A stretch of 64,000 bases of DNA from Bog-257 sp963805985 (GTDB lineage Bacteria > Acidobacteriota > Terriglobia > Terriglobales > Acidobacteriaceae): positions 310,001 through 374,000 of the forward strand of contig CAWDWG010000009.1 of NCBI GenBank assembly GCA_963805985.1. Direction: 5' to 3'. Below are positions 1 through 11,262 of this stretch, in pieces. The translations under genes were made by a program, and so were the position numbers. Positions within the stretch are counted from its first letter, which is position 1. Every line of letters begins with the position of its first letter. The notes below the pieces were generated by a model. It searched no databases. It saw only the letters and a program-made list of their open reading frames with translations, and was not told the DNA's origin.

Positions 1-426
1 TGGTTCACGGTGCGCGCCGCGAGCAAGGTGAAGACCGGCACGGTCTACGCAGTTGATATCAATCCCGAATCAATCAAGTACATCGACAATCGCGTCAAGA
101 AGGACAAGCTGCACAACGTGAAGACGATTCTCGGCAAGCCCGGCGATCCCGAGTTGCCGCCCGACAGCGTCGACGCCGTGCTGCTGCTGAAGACCTATCA
201 CGAAGTCGCCTCGCCCGTGGAGTTGATGCGCAACCTGCGAAGCTCGCTGCGGCCGGGCGCGCGCGTCGGCATCATCGATCGCGACGGCAACGGCGTCAAT
301 CACGGCGTGCATAAGGACATCGTGTTGCGCGAGGTCGGCGAGGCGGGTTACTGGTTGATCGAGGAGCACGACAATCTTGTGGTCGACGACGACATGGACT
401 ACTTCCTGGTGCTCCAAGTGAAGTAG
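1..426 (+). CDS. Class I SAM-dependent methyltransferase, C-terminal part (cut by window edge)
   Basis: The reading frame is open from the first base, so the gene begins upstream and only about 141 C-terminal residues are present. The segment VYAVDINPESIKYI followed by an acidic/hydrophobic stretch (DSVDAVLLLKTYHEV) and a Gly-rich LRPGARVGIIDRD strand matches the second half of a Rossmann-type methyltransferase: the acidic residue that binds the SAM ribose, motif IV and motif V. The SAM-binding glycine loop (motif I) must lie outside the window. The substrate cannot be told from this part. A GTG at position 10 could be read as a start, but it would remove the core of the fold, so truncation is the better reading. 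Confidence 0.8.
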   Translation, partial: WFTVRAASKVKTGTVYAVDINPESIKYIDNRVKKDKLHNVKTILGKPGDPELPPDSVDAVLLLKTYHEVASPVELMRNLRSSLRPGARVGIIDRDGNGVNHGVHKDIVLREVGEAGYWLIEEHDNLVVDDDMDYFLVLQVK

Positions 427-448
427 CGCGCCCGTCGGGTGCGCTGGG

Positions 449-483
449 TGCCCCATTCATTCGCGTTTTTCGAATGAGTGGGA
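449..483. repeat. Small dispersed palindrome (ATTCATTCG..CGAATGAGT type)
   Basis: The arms cattcattcg and cgaatgagtg pair around a short T-rich loop just after the methyltransferase stop. A similar sequence (ctcatccgcggttttcga followed by aagagtggg) lies at about 7732-7762 after the radical SAM gene. It is seen twice in the window. It could act as a bidirectional terminator-like hairpin, but there is no convincing U-tract. Confidence 0.5.
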
Positions 484-503
484 AACGAATCAACGAGCAC
501 TCA

Positions 504-1001
504 TCAGTGCTTCCAGTGATTGGTCTTCTTGCCATCGCCGTCGATGGCGTCGCCGGGCTGCATATCCGCCGGACACGGTCCGACGTACTTCTGCTCCGAC
601 ACCAGTGTCATTCCCGTCTTGCCGCCGATCGGCGGCGTGTAAGTCGCCGTGCCTTCGGTACGCGCGCCGGTGTCGCCGGTCATGGTCAGGATTCCCTTAG
701 TGCGGATCGTCGTGCTGCCGACGGTGCAGTCGGTCTCCGTCGTGGTGACATTGTTCGTCGTGCTCTTGCTGACCGACTTGCAGTTGCTCTCGCGCTTCTG
801 CGCGGCCGCGTGGGTGTACTCGTCGTAGGCGTGACTGCGGCACAGCTTCTCAAACCGTTCTGTGGTTTGCTTGCTGGGGATGTCGACGGTCTTGGTGTGG
901 ATCTCCCACAGACCTTCCTTCATCGGCGGCGGATTGTCGACGGCCGCCGCTCCCAGAAAGCACAGCGCCATCCAGGGAGCAAACCATTTGGCATTCATCA
1001 T
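504..1001 (-). CDS. DUF3617 family secreted protein
   Basis: A 165-residue protein with an N-terminal hydrophobic signal segment (WFAPWMALCFLGAAA). It then has the DUF3617 hallmark PPPMKEGLWEIHTKT, several cysteines (LCRSHA, ESNCKS, TDCTVG, GPCPAD) and the closing beta-rich region. DUF3617 proteins are small periplasmic or secreted proteins of unknown function, common in Acidobacteria and Proteobacteria. The start has two adjacent ATG codons (1001 and 998) and no strong ribosome binding site. It is followed, across a repeat-filled gap, by no operon partner. Family assignment is by motif; the function is unknown. Confidence 0.75.
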   Translation of the reverse strand: MMNAKWFAPWMALCFLGAAAVDNPPPMKEGLWEIHTKTVDIPSKQTTERFEKLCRSHAYDEYTHAAAQKRESNCKSVSKSTTNNVTTTETDCTVGSTTIRTKGILTMTGDTGARTEGTATYTPPIGGKTGMTLVSEQKYVGPCPADMQPGDAIDGDGKKTNHWKH

Positions 1002-1325
1002 GGGCAGATTTGAGCTTCGCGCAGCGCCGTCAGGACGCCACGAGTTTGTTAGATGCCGACACCGCCGAGGTCAGTTGTTTGGCAGTCGTAGCGCCGGCGC
1101 AAACCCACGAGCGCCGTAGGCGCGGAAGATCATAGCCCAGCGTTTCAACGCTGGGTAAGCGTAACAAAAAGACCCGAGTCCCTTCCGGGACGGCAGGGTT
1201 TCTGCCGCCGGTTGAAGCCGGCTCGGAGGTTCTATTTAAGCCTACCCAGGACTGAAGTCCTGGGCTAAGCTCTGCTGTCCCGCAAGGCGGGACGGGAATC
1301 TCGCCCTGTGCGCACCGTATGGTCC
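1002..1325. repeat. Intergenic cluster of GC-rich palindromes
   Basis: This gap holds no gene but at least five perfect or near-perfect palindromes in a row: cccagcgtttcaacgctggg (1136-1155), gtcccttccgggac (1179-1192), gccggttgaagccggc (1207-1222), cccaggactgaagtcctggg (1245-1264) and gtcccgcaaggcgggac (1277-1293). Most have a short central TTCA, TGAAG or CAAG loop with different stems. Related copies occur at 47.6 kb and 50.5 kb. They look like a non-coding dispersed repeat family, not terminators, because U-tracts are absent. Confidence 0.75.
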
Positions 1326-1356
1326 AAAACAAAACCCCGGGCTAACGCCCGGGGTT
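1326..1356 (-). terminator. Rho-independent terminator of hppA
   Basis: Read on the minus strand, the 8-bp GC stem ccccgggc / gcccgggg encloses a GTTA loop and is followed at once by TTTTGTTTT. It lies 24 bases after the hppA stop codon, the expected place for an intrinsic terminator. Confidence 0.85.
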
Positions 1357-1379
1357 CGTACAACACTACTGTTCTCTTC

Positions 1380-3863
<2,484 letters not shown>

Positions 3864-4393
3864 ATCATTCCTCCGATGAGCGCCGCCGCAAGGCGGAACA
3901 GCGCCCATACATGATCACAGTTACGGTTGTGTACTCTCAGTTCGTTTCCAAGAGATCGTTGACCACCAGCCGGCCGGGCGCGCACCGCTCGTAACTTCGC
4001 AAAACGCGAACCAACGAGAAATGTATGGCCTGCTGGAACCCGGAAACGCGCTTCCACTTCAGACGGAAGTGTTTGAGGCTTGGCCGCGTCGGGACTTGCA
4101 CCGGTTTGTGTGCAATCTGGGGATACACCCCAGCGCAGACAAACGGCGAGTTTTTATAACATTTTGAGGGACGGCGGGTCAATGACGCATAGGAGCTATG
4201 AGCCGTGAGCTATGGGCCGTGAGCTCTTGGCCTTTAGCTGTTAGCTCTTAGCCCGGCAAGAGCCGAACTGCTTCTTTGGAACGAGGGCTTTGACAACTGC
4301 TGGATTAGAATCTACTGCGCACCGCAGACGCGAAGGTTCCGCGAAGAATGATGCGGGGACTTTGAAACTTGAAACTTGAAACTGGAGGTTCCC
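3864..4393. other. Intergenic region hppA/cupin, with short quasi-tandem repeats
   Basis: No gene is supported in this 530-bp divergent gap. It should contain the hppA promoter (minus strand), but I could not define its boxes. At 4190-4255 there is a run of degenerate 10-12-bp units (ataggagctatgagccgtga, then gctatgggccgtgagctctt, then gcctttagctgttagctctt). The same kind of AGCTNTNAGC run recurs at 20.5, 30.9, 31.0 and 35.6 kb. Confidence 0.6.
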
Positions 4394-4780
4394 ATGTCCG
4401 CTGCCGATCCACTTCTCGCACCGATCCCCGGAGCCGAGCACCAGGAACTGGGCGGCGTCCAGCTCGACGTTGTCCACACGGGCAACGGTCGCGTAAAGCG
4501 CTCGATCTATCCCGTCGGCTTCCATTGGGCGCGCGACATCAAGCCCCATGTCGGCACTGAGTTTTGCACCCACACGCATGTCGGCTTTCTGGCGCAGGGC
4601 AAGATTCACATGACCTTTCAGGATGGCTGCACGCGCGACTTCGTTGCGCCCCAGGTTGTTGTTATTGAGGCCGGTCATGATGGCCGCGTCATCGGCGACG
4701 AGCCTGCGGTGCTGATCGAGTTCGATTTCGAAGGGAACACGGCCGCACAGCTCGGCCTTCCGGAGCGGCACTCGCACTAG
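4394..4780 (+). CDS. Small cupin-domain protein
   Basis: A 128-residue single-domain protein. The segment GTEFCTHTHVGFLAQGKIHM fits the first cupin motif (two His plus a later Glu/Gly pattern), and DFVAPQVVVIEAGHDGRV with the EPAVLIEFDF strand fits the second half of a beta-barrel cupin. Cupins bind a metal or small ligand and serve as enzymes or sensors; no substrate can be inferred. The start at 4394 is chosen because GGAGG lies five bases upstream; an in-frame codon at 4376 lacks this. It stands alone between hppA (divergent) and a receiver-like gene on the other strand. Confidence 0.7.
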   Translation: MSAADPLLAPIPGAEHQELGGVQLDVVHTGNGRVKRSIYPVGFHWARDIKPHVGTEFCTHTHVGFLAQGKIHMTFQDGCTRDFVAPQVVVIEAGHDGRVIGDEPAVLIEFDFEGNTAAQLGLPERHSH

Positions 4781-4804
4781 CAAGAACTGGAAGAATCGTG
4801 CCTT

Positions 4805-4862
4805 GGACGTTGGCTGGCGGCGGGACGCCGCCAGGACAGCCGGCCAGGAGGCCGGCGCTACC
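4805..4862. repeat. Dispersed repeat: GGCGGGACGCCGCC + GCCGGCCAGGAGGCCGGC
   Basis: Two adjacent palindromes, ggcggcgggacgccgcc and gccggccaggaggccggc, end in gctacc. Nearly the same pair occurs at 42715-42772 and, inverted and partly repeated, at 63165-63310. It is non-coding and lies 3' of the cupin gene. Confidence 0.7.
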
Positions 4863-4919
4863 TTGAGTCGAGTGTGGGCACAGTTGCCGTTACTGTTGCC
4901 TGCGCTGTAATCGGCAACC

Positions 4920-5297
4920 TTACGCTTCGATCGCGACCTTGGAATTTCCGGTCAGAGCTTTCGCAACGGTCGCGAGCAAGTCTGAGGGCTCCGCTTCTTT
5001 CACGACGAGAACATCGGCCACGCTGCTGCGGGGATCGTTGCCGTTGAGCGACGGTACCACCACGGCGATGGGCACCTCCGGCTTCAGCCGTTTCATCTCG
5101 GGTGCAAGACAGGAATCGCTGGTGACCAAAGCATGGTCGGCGAGGACTAGCGCGATGGGATGGCGGCGAAGCTGGTCCAACGCCGAATCGCGGTTGGTCG
5201 CAACAAGAACGCAGTAGCCGGCGATGGAGAGGATAAAACGGATTCCGAGGCTTTGGGGTTCTTCGCAAACGTGAAGAATGACGATCGGTTCTGCCAT
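4920..5297 (-). CDS. Divergent stand-alone receiver-like protein
   Basis: A 125-residue protein with the size and alternating strand pattern of a CheY-type receiver. Strand 1 is VILHVCEEP, the likely phospho-acceptor Asp sits in LVLADHAL, a Ser/Thr-type strand is IAVVVPSL, and a Lys-containing strand VLVVKEAEP precedes the last helix. The usual acidic pair (DD) is replaced by Glu-Glu and the Lys-Pro signature by Lys-Glu, so phosphorylation is plausible but not certain. There is no output domain. The ATG at 5297 is preferred over a GTG at 5300 because the purine-rich AAAGGTGG then has a workable spacing. No kinase is next to it. Confidence 0.65.
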   Translation of the reverse strand: MAEPIVILHVCEEPQSLGIRFILSIAGYCVLVATNRDSALDQLRRHPIALVLADHALVTSDSCLAPEMKRLKPEVPIAVVVPSLNGNDPRSSVADVLVVKEAEPSDLLATVAKALTGNSKVAIEA

Positions 5298-5654
5298 CAC
5301 ACCACCTTTCCTAATGACCGACCCGGGTTGAGCACTTACAGTCTAATCACGGAAATCGTGGCGCTCGCACAGCTCGACAACGTCTGCAGCGCCTGAGTAC
5401 GGATTCAATCAGGTTTCTATCACGAGCAGGCACTTTGGGAGCATTGTTACTCTTGGTGCACCCCCCGCCGGGCCTAACTACGTGACTAGCCAGCCTTTCC
5501 TCTTGGCGGGCGAGTTGTCGCAGTGTAATCTATGTCGGTTCTCTTTCTTCCCGGTCTGGGAACGCCTTCAACTCAGATTGGGCAGAGACGGATCGGAAGA
5601 GCGTACTCGCTTGAGAATCAGAAGGTTAGCCTAACCCTCGAGATTGCAGGTCTT
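5298..5654. other. Intergenic region without recognised gene
   Basis: No ORF with family support is visible. An in-frame extension of the next gene could start as far up as 5532, but it has no ribosome binding site. The region probably contains the promoters of both flanking, divergently read genes. Confidence 0.5.
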
Positions 5655-6098
5655 ATGCCACTTGACGACGCCGAACAGTATGGACAGGTAAGAGCTCACG
5701 AGATACAGGAGCGGCGCCAGCGTCGCAGGATCGCCGACGAGAAAGCCTCCGTCGATGACAAGCTGAAAACCGTATGGGCGCCAAGACTCTGGCAGCAAGT
5801 CCGCGATGAGATGCAACAACTGGTGGGAGCGATCAACGAGGCTTTGGGCGAGCAGGTCCTGGAATACGACGAAGTCAATCACGAGCTGGTGATCCTCAGA
5901 GTCGCCGAAACCCCGTCCAACCTATCGGCCGCCTTCGATCCCAGTGTCGGCAAAATCATCCTTACCCTGGATGACCATCTGGATACCTACACTCTTGAAG
6001 TCGTTCGCGGTGAGGTGAAACTGAAGGCGGTGGGGTATTTCTCCCCCCTGCAAGTGGCGAAAATGTTGGTGGATAAAGCTGCCAGTATGGTGCTATGA
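5655..6098 (+). CDS. Hypothetical protein (charged, cytoplasmic)
   Basis: I do not recognise this 147-residue protein. It begins with a long charged helix rich in Glu, Arg and Gln (residues about 5-60) that could form a coiled coil, followed by a strand-rich half (VLEYDEVNHELVILRVAE, KIILTLDDHLDTYTLEVVRG). No signal peptide or membrane helix is present. The frame is open back to 5532, but the Met at 5655 is the more likely start since the upstream part reads like non-coding sequence. It lies 84 bases before a PEGA-domain gene on the same strand, so co-transcription is possible. Confidence 0.5.
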   Translation: MPLDDAEQYGQVRAHEIQERRQRRRIADEKASVDDKLKTVWAPRLWQQVRDEMQQLVGAINEALGEQVLEYDEVNHELVILRVAETPSNLSAAFDPSVGKIILTLDDHLDTYTLEVVRGEVKLKAVGYFSPLQVAKMLVDKAASMVL

Positions 6099-6182
6099 TT
6101 CCTTCCCAAAAGGTGACATAGGCATTAGATTTGTTCCTCGGGCTCGCCGAAAGCTGCGCTGCTAATTCGGCAGGGATCTAAG

Positions 6183-7124
6183 ATGAAATATTGGCTCGCG
6201 CTCGCATCGTTGCTTGGTTTCGCAGGTTTCGTTTGGGGACAAGCTCCCGCTTCCACCGGATCATGCGGGAAAAACGTTTCTTTTGCGGTCGCTGAGGGCG
6301 GTCAGCCCGTTCCCGCGATTCCCAAGTTCGCAGCTAAATGGCTGGATGGGAAGGGGCATCGGGAGCATTACCCGACCCTTTGCTTCTCTCAAATTCCCTC
6401 TTCCACCCTGACCAACTTCATCGTGGTGTTCTCCACCAGCGAGAATTCCTTCGAAGGACTGAAGCCGTCGGCTCAGACCTATACCTCGGCAGGTCAGCTC
6501 AAGGATTCGCCGGGAGGAGGCGTGACCAGCTATGGCGGCACGTGGAGCTATGCCTACTCTGGTGTGGCCGCGCCCGCCACCACCGATACGCTTGATTTGA
6601 GGCGGGATGACAAGCCTAAATCCGTGGACATCCGGGCCTTCGATCAGACCGGCAAGGTCGTTTCCCGGCGCAACCTGGCAGCTTTCGGTTCCCGTGACAA
6701 GCTGCTGGAACAGGTGCTGACGGACATCGCGAATGACTCCTCGCCTGTGGCCAGGGGCAAGCCCTTTGCGGCGCCGATGTCGGTGTATTACGTCAACTGC
6801 AATGTTCCCGACCAGCCGCCGGACCCGATGATGACTGCGTCCTCCGCGCCCCCGCCGGCTCCCACGCCGGCAGCAGCGCCGCACAAGCCACCTCCGCCGC
6901 CCGATCCGCAGTTGGATATCTATTCCACTCCAGCCGGCGCGGACATATTTATCGATGGCGAGTTTGTCGGCACAACTCCCAAGACGCTCTCCGTCACCCA
7001 GGGAGACCACACCATCAATTTGCGCAAGAAGGATTTTGGGATCTGGCAGCGCAAGATCGACGTGGTTCCGGGCAAGCGCAGAATCGGCGCTACGCTGGAA
7101 CAAAAGGTCCTGATCCTGCAGTAA
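6183..7124 (+). CDS. Secreted protein with C-terminal PEGA domain
   Basis: A 313-residue protein with an N-terminal signal peptide (WLALASLLGFAGFVWGQA). Residues about 25-215 form an unrecognised globular region, then a Pro/Ala-rich linker (about 220-245) leads to a PEGA domain: LDIYSTPAGADIFIDGEFVG, with TTPKTLSVTQGDHTINLRK following. PEGA domains occur on extracytoplasmic proteins and are thought to mediate surface or protein contacts. A GGGAT sequence lies just upstream of the ATG. The molecular role is unknown. Confidence 0.75.
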   Translation: MKYWLALASLLGFAGFVWGQAPASTGSCGKNVSFAVAEGGQPVPAIPKFAAKWLDGKGHREHYPTLCFSQIPSSTLTNFIVVFSTSENSFEGLKPSAQTYTSAGQLKDSPGGGVTSYGGTWSYAYSGVAAPATTDTLDLRRDDKPKSVDIRAFDQTGKVVSRRNLAAFGSRDKLLEQVLTDIANDSSPVARGKPFAAPMSVYYVNCNVPDQPPDPMMTASSAPPPAPTPAAAPHKPPPPPDPQLDIYSTPAGADIFIDGEFVGTTPKTLSVTQGDHTINLRKKDFGIWQRKIDVVPGKRRIGATLEQKVLILQ

Positions 7125-7143
7125 GTAATCCCCGTGGCGGTTT

Positions 7144-7545
7144 CTAAGCGGCGGGCGATCGTCCTATGCTTGTCGCGCCTGCCTTGCTTACCACTGCAAC
7201 AGGCCTGCCGCTGCTCAACAGCGCCAGCACCCGGCTTCCGTCTGAGTTCGGGATTGGCAGCAGGTTGTAAGCGAAGGCAATCGCATTCACCCACGCGAAG
7301 GTCGGGAAGCTGTCGCGCAGAACTACGGCAAGCACAAAATTCACCAGCGGGCCGGCCAGCGAGATGCTCAGGTTCGCCCAGTTCGGTCCTGGCTCCCTGA
7401 CCGTATACAGGCCCGTTTTGCACAGGCCAACTTTCTTCACTCTCACTCCGCAAAGCAGCGCAACCAAGAGATGTCCGCATTCATGTAAGAGCATTGCAGG
7501 AATGCCCAATAACATTACAAACAACATCGTAGAAATGATGTTCAT
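7144..7545 (-). CDS. Minimal M50-type membrane metalloprotease-like protein
   Basis: A 133-residue membrane protein with both halves of the M50 (site-2 protease) zinc site. HECGH (HExxH) lies near residue 22 inside the first hydrophobic helix, and NLLPIPNSDG (NxxPxPxxDG, third zinc ligand) lies near residue 95 after the helix LSISLAGPLVNFVLAVVL. The order and roughly 70-residue spacing are those of the family core, but the protein lacks PDZ or CBS domains and extra helices. It may process a membrane substrate, or act as a peptidase-like accessory. It converges with the PEGA gene across 19 bases. The C-terminal 25 residues look degenerate. Confidence 0.65.
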   Translation of the reverse strand: MNIISTMLFVMLLGIPAMLLHECGHLLVALLCGVRVKKVGLCKTGLYTVREPGPNWANLSISLAGPLVNFVLAVVLRDSFPTFAWVNAIAFAYNLLPIPNSDGSRVLALLSSGRPVAVVSKAGATSIGRSPAA

Positions 7546-7764
7546 GTCGATTTGGCCCTTGGGGTCTCCCTAAGCGCGGCTCTGGATGTCGTTCGGAGCT
7601 GCTGGTTTGTTATCGGCAGCCCGGCAGACGAACTTTAATAGCAATGCGAGCGCGGACTAGCAGACTCTACGTCTGATGGGAAGTCGGATAGGTAGGGTTG
7701 GCCCAGACAGGTTGGGTAGCACCGAAACCGGCTCACTCATCCGCGGTTTTCGAAAGAGTGGGTA

Positions 7765-9435
7765 CTACACCGCCCAGTTCCTGCGATCAACAAACGTAGG
7801 CGGCTCATAAGTCTTGCCCCGCGCCAGTTGACGGTCCTCGCGCTTCGAGCTCCACAGCAGGATCGGTCCGGCAACGCTGCGTACCACCCGCGTGGCCGCG
7901 CCGAATTCGTGCTCGATCTCGCGCCGCAATTCGCGAATTCTGGCCGAGACCGCGGCGTTCGTGTGCTTAAGCCGCTTCTCCATCGCCCAGAGCGCCGCGT
8001 CGTAAGTGGTGCGAAGCTTGGCTGTCTCATTCGCTATGCGCTGTCGCACCCGCAGGTCGGGATCATCGTGATAGCGCTTCCAGCCTTGAAAGATCGTCTC
8101 GCAGATGCGAAACAGGCTGGGCCCATTGCGCTCGAAGTCGAAGCGAAACGCCCAGTCGAGCAGCCGCTTGGATTCGTCGCGCGAGATGGCAGCGTGCTGG
8201 AAATTGAATTTGTACTGCCCGTGAATGTCGGCGAGGTCGACCGCGTCGAGCATTCGGCCTTCCTCCTCCATTTGCTGATACAGGGGCGTTCCGGGAACCG
8301 GCGTGTACAACATGAACTGATGAAAATCCGTTCCATGCGCGACCGCGTGTTCAATCTCCTGGCGAATGTTCTGCGGCGTGTGATGTTCCAGCCCGACGAT
8401 CGTCGATCCCAGCAACTTGATGCCGTGCTGCCGCAGCTCGGACGCCAGCGTTTGCGTGTCCGTATCGCGCAACTTCGCGTAGGACGACTTTGGCGATTCC
8501 AGCCCCAGCCAGATCCACGACACCCCCAGCTGCACCAACTCTTCCATGCTGTATTTACGAATCGCATTTGCGGACGAGAACACGTACAGTGACCAGCTCT
8601 TGCCTGCCTGCTTCATTCGCTCCAGCAGCTGCATTGCGCGCTTGCGATTTAACAGGAAATTCTCATCCATGATGAAGAACGAGCTGACGTTCATCGAGCT
8701 CTCCGCCCGCTCCATCACCTCAAAAAGCTCGTCTCCCGACTGATAGAAGTTGACGCTCTTGCCTTTGCCGCCGAAGAAAGACGACGTGGTGCAGAAGTTG
8801 CATCCCAGCGGGCATCCGACCGACGGAATAATGGTCGCTGCCGTGTCGCGCGTGTTGTCGGGAATTCGCATCCCGAGCACCCGCATACCGAAGCCGGACA
8901 GAATCTCAGGATGAACAATCGGCGCCGACGAGTCTTCACCCAGATAACTGCGCATCCAGGCGATGCCTTCGCCGCGCACCACGCAATCGGCGTCAATCAG
9001 CTTGTCGATCCCGGGAATCGCGGCCACGTGTCCGCCGACGACGATTTTCGATTTCGGCGACAGGCGCCTCACGCGGCGGCACATCTCGCGCACCTTGCCG
9101 AAGTTGGGAATGATGCCGGAGATGCCGACAATGTCGTACTCGTTCGATGTCAGCTCGCGCTCGAAGCGCTCCAGGGTAGGGAAGTCCAGCAGCGTGCTGG
9201 GCGCCGAGATGTTACGCTGAATCATCATCAATCCCCATGAGCGGTGAAACATGCGCAGCGAGAAACTGCCCTGCGCGCGCGTCACCTGGTTGTGATAGAG
9301 CTCCATGGGATTGATGGCGCGGCTGCCGAATTCGTCATCGCGCGCGTACGGCCCGAAGACCGAACTCAACAGCACCCGCGCCTGCTTGCCTTTAGTATGT
9401 GGGATAACTGCATCTAATCCTGATGTCGAAACCAT
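7765..9435 (-). CDS. B12-binding radical SAM protein
   Basis: A 556-residue enzyme. Residues about 80-170 resemble a cobalamin-binding Rossmann domain (DIVGISGIIPNFGKVREMCR, then KSKIVVGGHVAAIPG), although the canonical DxHxxG is not evident. C208, C212 and C215 in VGCPLGCNFC form the radical SAM CxxxCxxC cluster motif. A TIM-barrel follows, with MDENFLLNRKRAMQLLERM and WIWLGLESPKSSY. The C-terminal 130 residues are helical and charged. Such proteins carry out radical methylations or ring rearrangements; the substrate is unknown. It is transcribed divergently from an MFS exporter, 255 bases away. The ATG at 9435 is used. Confidence 0.85.
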   Translation of the reverse strand: MVSTSGLDAVIPHTKGKQARVLLSSVFGPYARDDEFGSRAINPMELYHNQVTRAQGSFSLRMFHRSWGLMMIQRNISAPSTLLDFPTLERFERELTSNEYDIVGISGIIPNFGKVREMCRRVRRLSPKSKIVVGGHVAAIPGIDKLIDADCVVRGEGIAWMRSYLGEDSSAPIVHPEILSGFGMRVLGMRIPDNTRDTAATIIPSVGCPLGCNFCTTSSFFGGKGKSVNFYQSGDELFEVMERAESSMNVSSFFIMDENFLLNRKRAMQLLERMKQAGKSWSLYVFSSANAIRKYSMEELVQLGVSWIWLGLESPKSSYAKLRDTDTQTLASELRQHGIKLLGSTIVGLEHHTPQNIRQEIEHAVAHGTDFHQFMLYTPVPGTPLYQQMEEEGRMLDAVDLADIHGQYKFNFQHAAISRDESKRLLDWAFRFDFERNGPSLFRICETIFQGWKRYHDDPDLRVRQRIANETAKLRTTYDAALWAMEKRLKHTNAAVSARIRELRREIEHEFGAATRVVRSVAGPILLWSSKREDRQLARGKTYEPPTFVDRRNWAV

Positions 9436-9554
9436 GTAGCCATGATAGGAAGAGCGTGCGCGGCGTTCCGTGATGTACGTAACGGTTTCGCGCGAAATGA
9501 CAGAACTATTACATTGCCGCCTGATTTGGGAGATCCTTGCCTATTGCGGCCGTG

Positions 9555-9660
9555 GATTTTCACCACGGAGAACACAGAGCTCACTGAGAATTCAAAAAGG
9601 ATTTTCGTTTTTTCCTAACTCTTCTCAGTGCTCTCCGTGCCCTCTGTGGTGAAAAAATCC
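9555..9660. repeat. Long imperfect hairpin, CACGGAG/CTCCGTG dispersed repeat
   Basis: The left arm (about 9555-9590, containing ttcaccacggag and agctcactgagaa) pairs imperfectly with the right arm (about 9621-9659, containing cttctcagtg, ctctccgtg and tctgtggtgaa). The loop is A/T-rich. A second full copy is at 18543-18652 and a half copy at 54991-55025. It sits in the divergent gap between the radical SAM and MFS genes. Confidence 0.75.
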
Positions 9661-9690
9661 CTGACCCCAGGCTAGAACCACACATCGTCC

Positions 9691-11262
9691 ATGCCATTTT
9701 TCGGTAACCGCGAACATCGCGAAGTCAATCCCTGGCTGATTGCCATCGCCGTCATGTCGAGCACCTTCATGGAGGTGCTGGATACGACCGTGGTCAACGT
9801 CTCGCTGCCGCACATTGCCGGCAGCCTGTCGGCAACCAACGACGAAGCCACCTGGACGTTGACCTCCTACCTGGTCGCCAACGCTATCATTCTTCCTATG
9901 ACCGGCTGGCTCGCCGGCCGCTTCGGCCGCAAGCGCCTGCTGATGATGTCAGTCACCGGCTTCACCGTGGCATCGTTTCTCTGCGGGCTCGCACCCACCC
10001 TGCCGTTCCTCATCTTTTGTCGGGTGATTCAAGGCGCCTGCGGCGGAGGACTCCAGCCACTCTCGCAAGCCATTCTGCTGGAATCCTTCCCCGCCGAAAA
10101 GCGTGGGCAGGCGATGGCCTTCTGGGCGCTCGGCATCGTGGTCGCGCCGATGCTCGGGCCGGTCGCCGGCGGATGGCTCACCGACAACTACAGCTGGCGC
10201 TGGGTCTTCTACATCAACGTCCCCATCGGCATCATCGCGCTGATCCTCACCGAAGTTTTCATCTTCGATCCGTCTTATCTTCGCCACCGGGTAAAGCGCG
10301 GCATCGACTACTGGGGCATCGGCCTGTTGACGGTCGGCATTGGCAGCTTGCAGGTGATGCTCGACAAGGGCCAGGAGGATGACTGGTTCGGCTCGCACTT
10401 CATCGTGATCCTGGCGGTGCTCGCGGTCGTCGGCATCACCGGTCTCATCATCCGCGAGCTCACCACCGAGCATCCCATCCTCGATCTCACCGTCTTCAAA
10501 TACAGCGCGTTTGCCATTGGCACCTTCCTGATGACCTTCATCGGATTCGTGCTCTACGGCAGCACCGTTCTGCTGCCGCTGCTGATGCAGGTGATCCTTG
10601 GCTACACCGCGACGCACGCCGGCATCACCAACCTGCCGCGAGGCCTCGCGTCGTTCTGCATCATGCCGATCGTCGGACGGCTGATCGCGAAGTTCGACAA
10701 TCGCAAACTGCTTGCCATCGGGCTCATCGCCTCGGCGTATGCCATGTGGGAGCTCTCGCGCTTCAGCCTCACCGTTGCCTCCAGCAGCTTCTGGTGGCCG
10801 CTGCTGGTGCAAGGCGCAGCGCTCGGATTCGTTTTCGTGCCGCTCACCACAATTACCAACGGTGGCATTCCCAACGAGCGCATGGGCAACGCCACCAGCA
10901 TCTTCAACCTGATGCGCAATATCGGCGCGAGCATCGGCATCGCCATGGTCGAGAACGTGCAGTTCCGCGCGCAGCAGACGCACATCAACATCCTGGGCGA
11001 GCACGTCAATCCCGAGAGCCTCACCGCGCAGCAGATGCTGGAGAGCATGAAGCACTACTTCATGAGCCAGGGATCGAGCGCGGCGATGGCCACGCAGCAG
11101 GCGTATGACTCGTTGTGGGGAACGGTGCAGCGCCAGGCGGCGATGCTTGCTTACAACGACACGTTCCTGTTCCTCGCTTTTATCTTCGTCGCGATGATTC
11201 CGTTACTGTTCCTGCTGCGCAAGCCCAAGGCCGTCAAGCCCGGCGAGGCGATGATGCACTGA
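9691..11262 (+). CDS. MFS drug/H+ antiporter, DHA2 (EmrB/QacA) family, 14 TM
   Basis: A 523-residue integral membrane transporter. The family signature LDTTVVNVSLPHIAGSL lies in TM1, motif A-like GWLAGRFGRKRLLM lies between TM2 and TM3, and motif C-type LGPVAGGWLTDNYSWRWVFY lies around TM5. About 14 hydrophobic helices can be drawn, as expected for DHA2 members that expel drugs or other hydrophobic compounds using the proton gradient. No EmrA-type membrane fusion gene or TolC partner is next to it. The start lacks a strong Shine-Dalgarno sequence. The specific substrate cannot be inferred. Confidence 0.9.
   Translation: MPFFGNREHREVNPWLIAIAVMSSTFMEVLDTTVVNVSLPHIAGSLSATNDEATWTLTSYLVANAIILPMTGWLAGRFGRKRLLMMSVTGFTVASFLCGLAPTLPFLIFCRVIQGACGGGLQPLSQAILLESFPAEKRGQAMAFWALGIVVAPMLGPVAGGWLTDNYSWRWVFYINVPIGIIALILTEVFIFDPSYLRHRVKRGIDYWGIGLLTVGIGSLQVMLDKGQEDDWFGSHFIVILAVLAVVGITGLIIRELTTEHPILDLTVFKYSAFAIGTFLMTFIGFVLYGSTVLLPLLMQVILGYTATHAGITNLPRGLASFCIMPIVGRLIAKFDNRKLLAIGLIASAYAMWELSRFSLTVASSSFWWPLLVQGAALGFVFVPLTTITNGGIPNERMGNATSIFNLMRNIGASIGIAMVENVQFRAQQTHINILGEHVNPESLTAQQMLESMKHYFMSQGSSAAMATQQAYDSLWGTVQRQAAMLAYNDTFLFLAFIFVAMIPLLFLLRKPKAVKPGEAMMH

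Noticed and set aside
9555..9660. Long hairpin as an intrinsic terminator
   Set aside because: It lies in a divergent intergenic gap and has imperfect A/T-poor stems without a U-tract at the right place; other copies lie in different contexts.
9949..11055. 368-codon minus-strand ORF inside the MFS gene
   Set aside because: It is antisense to a 14-TM transporter with clear motifs, and its translation is highly charged, as expected from an antisense of hydrophobic codons.
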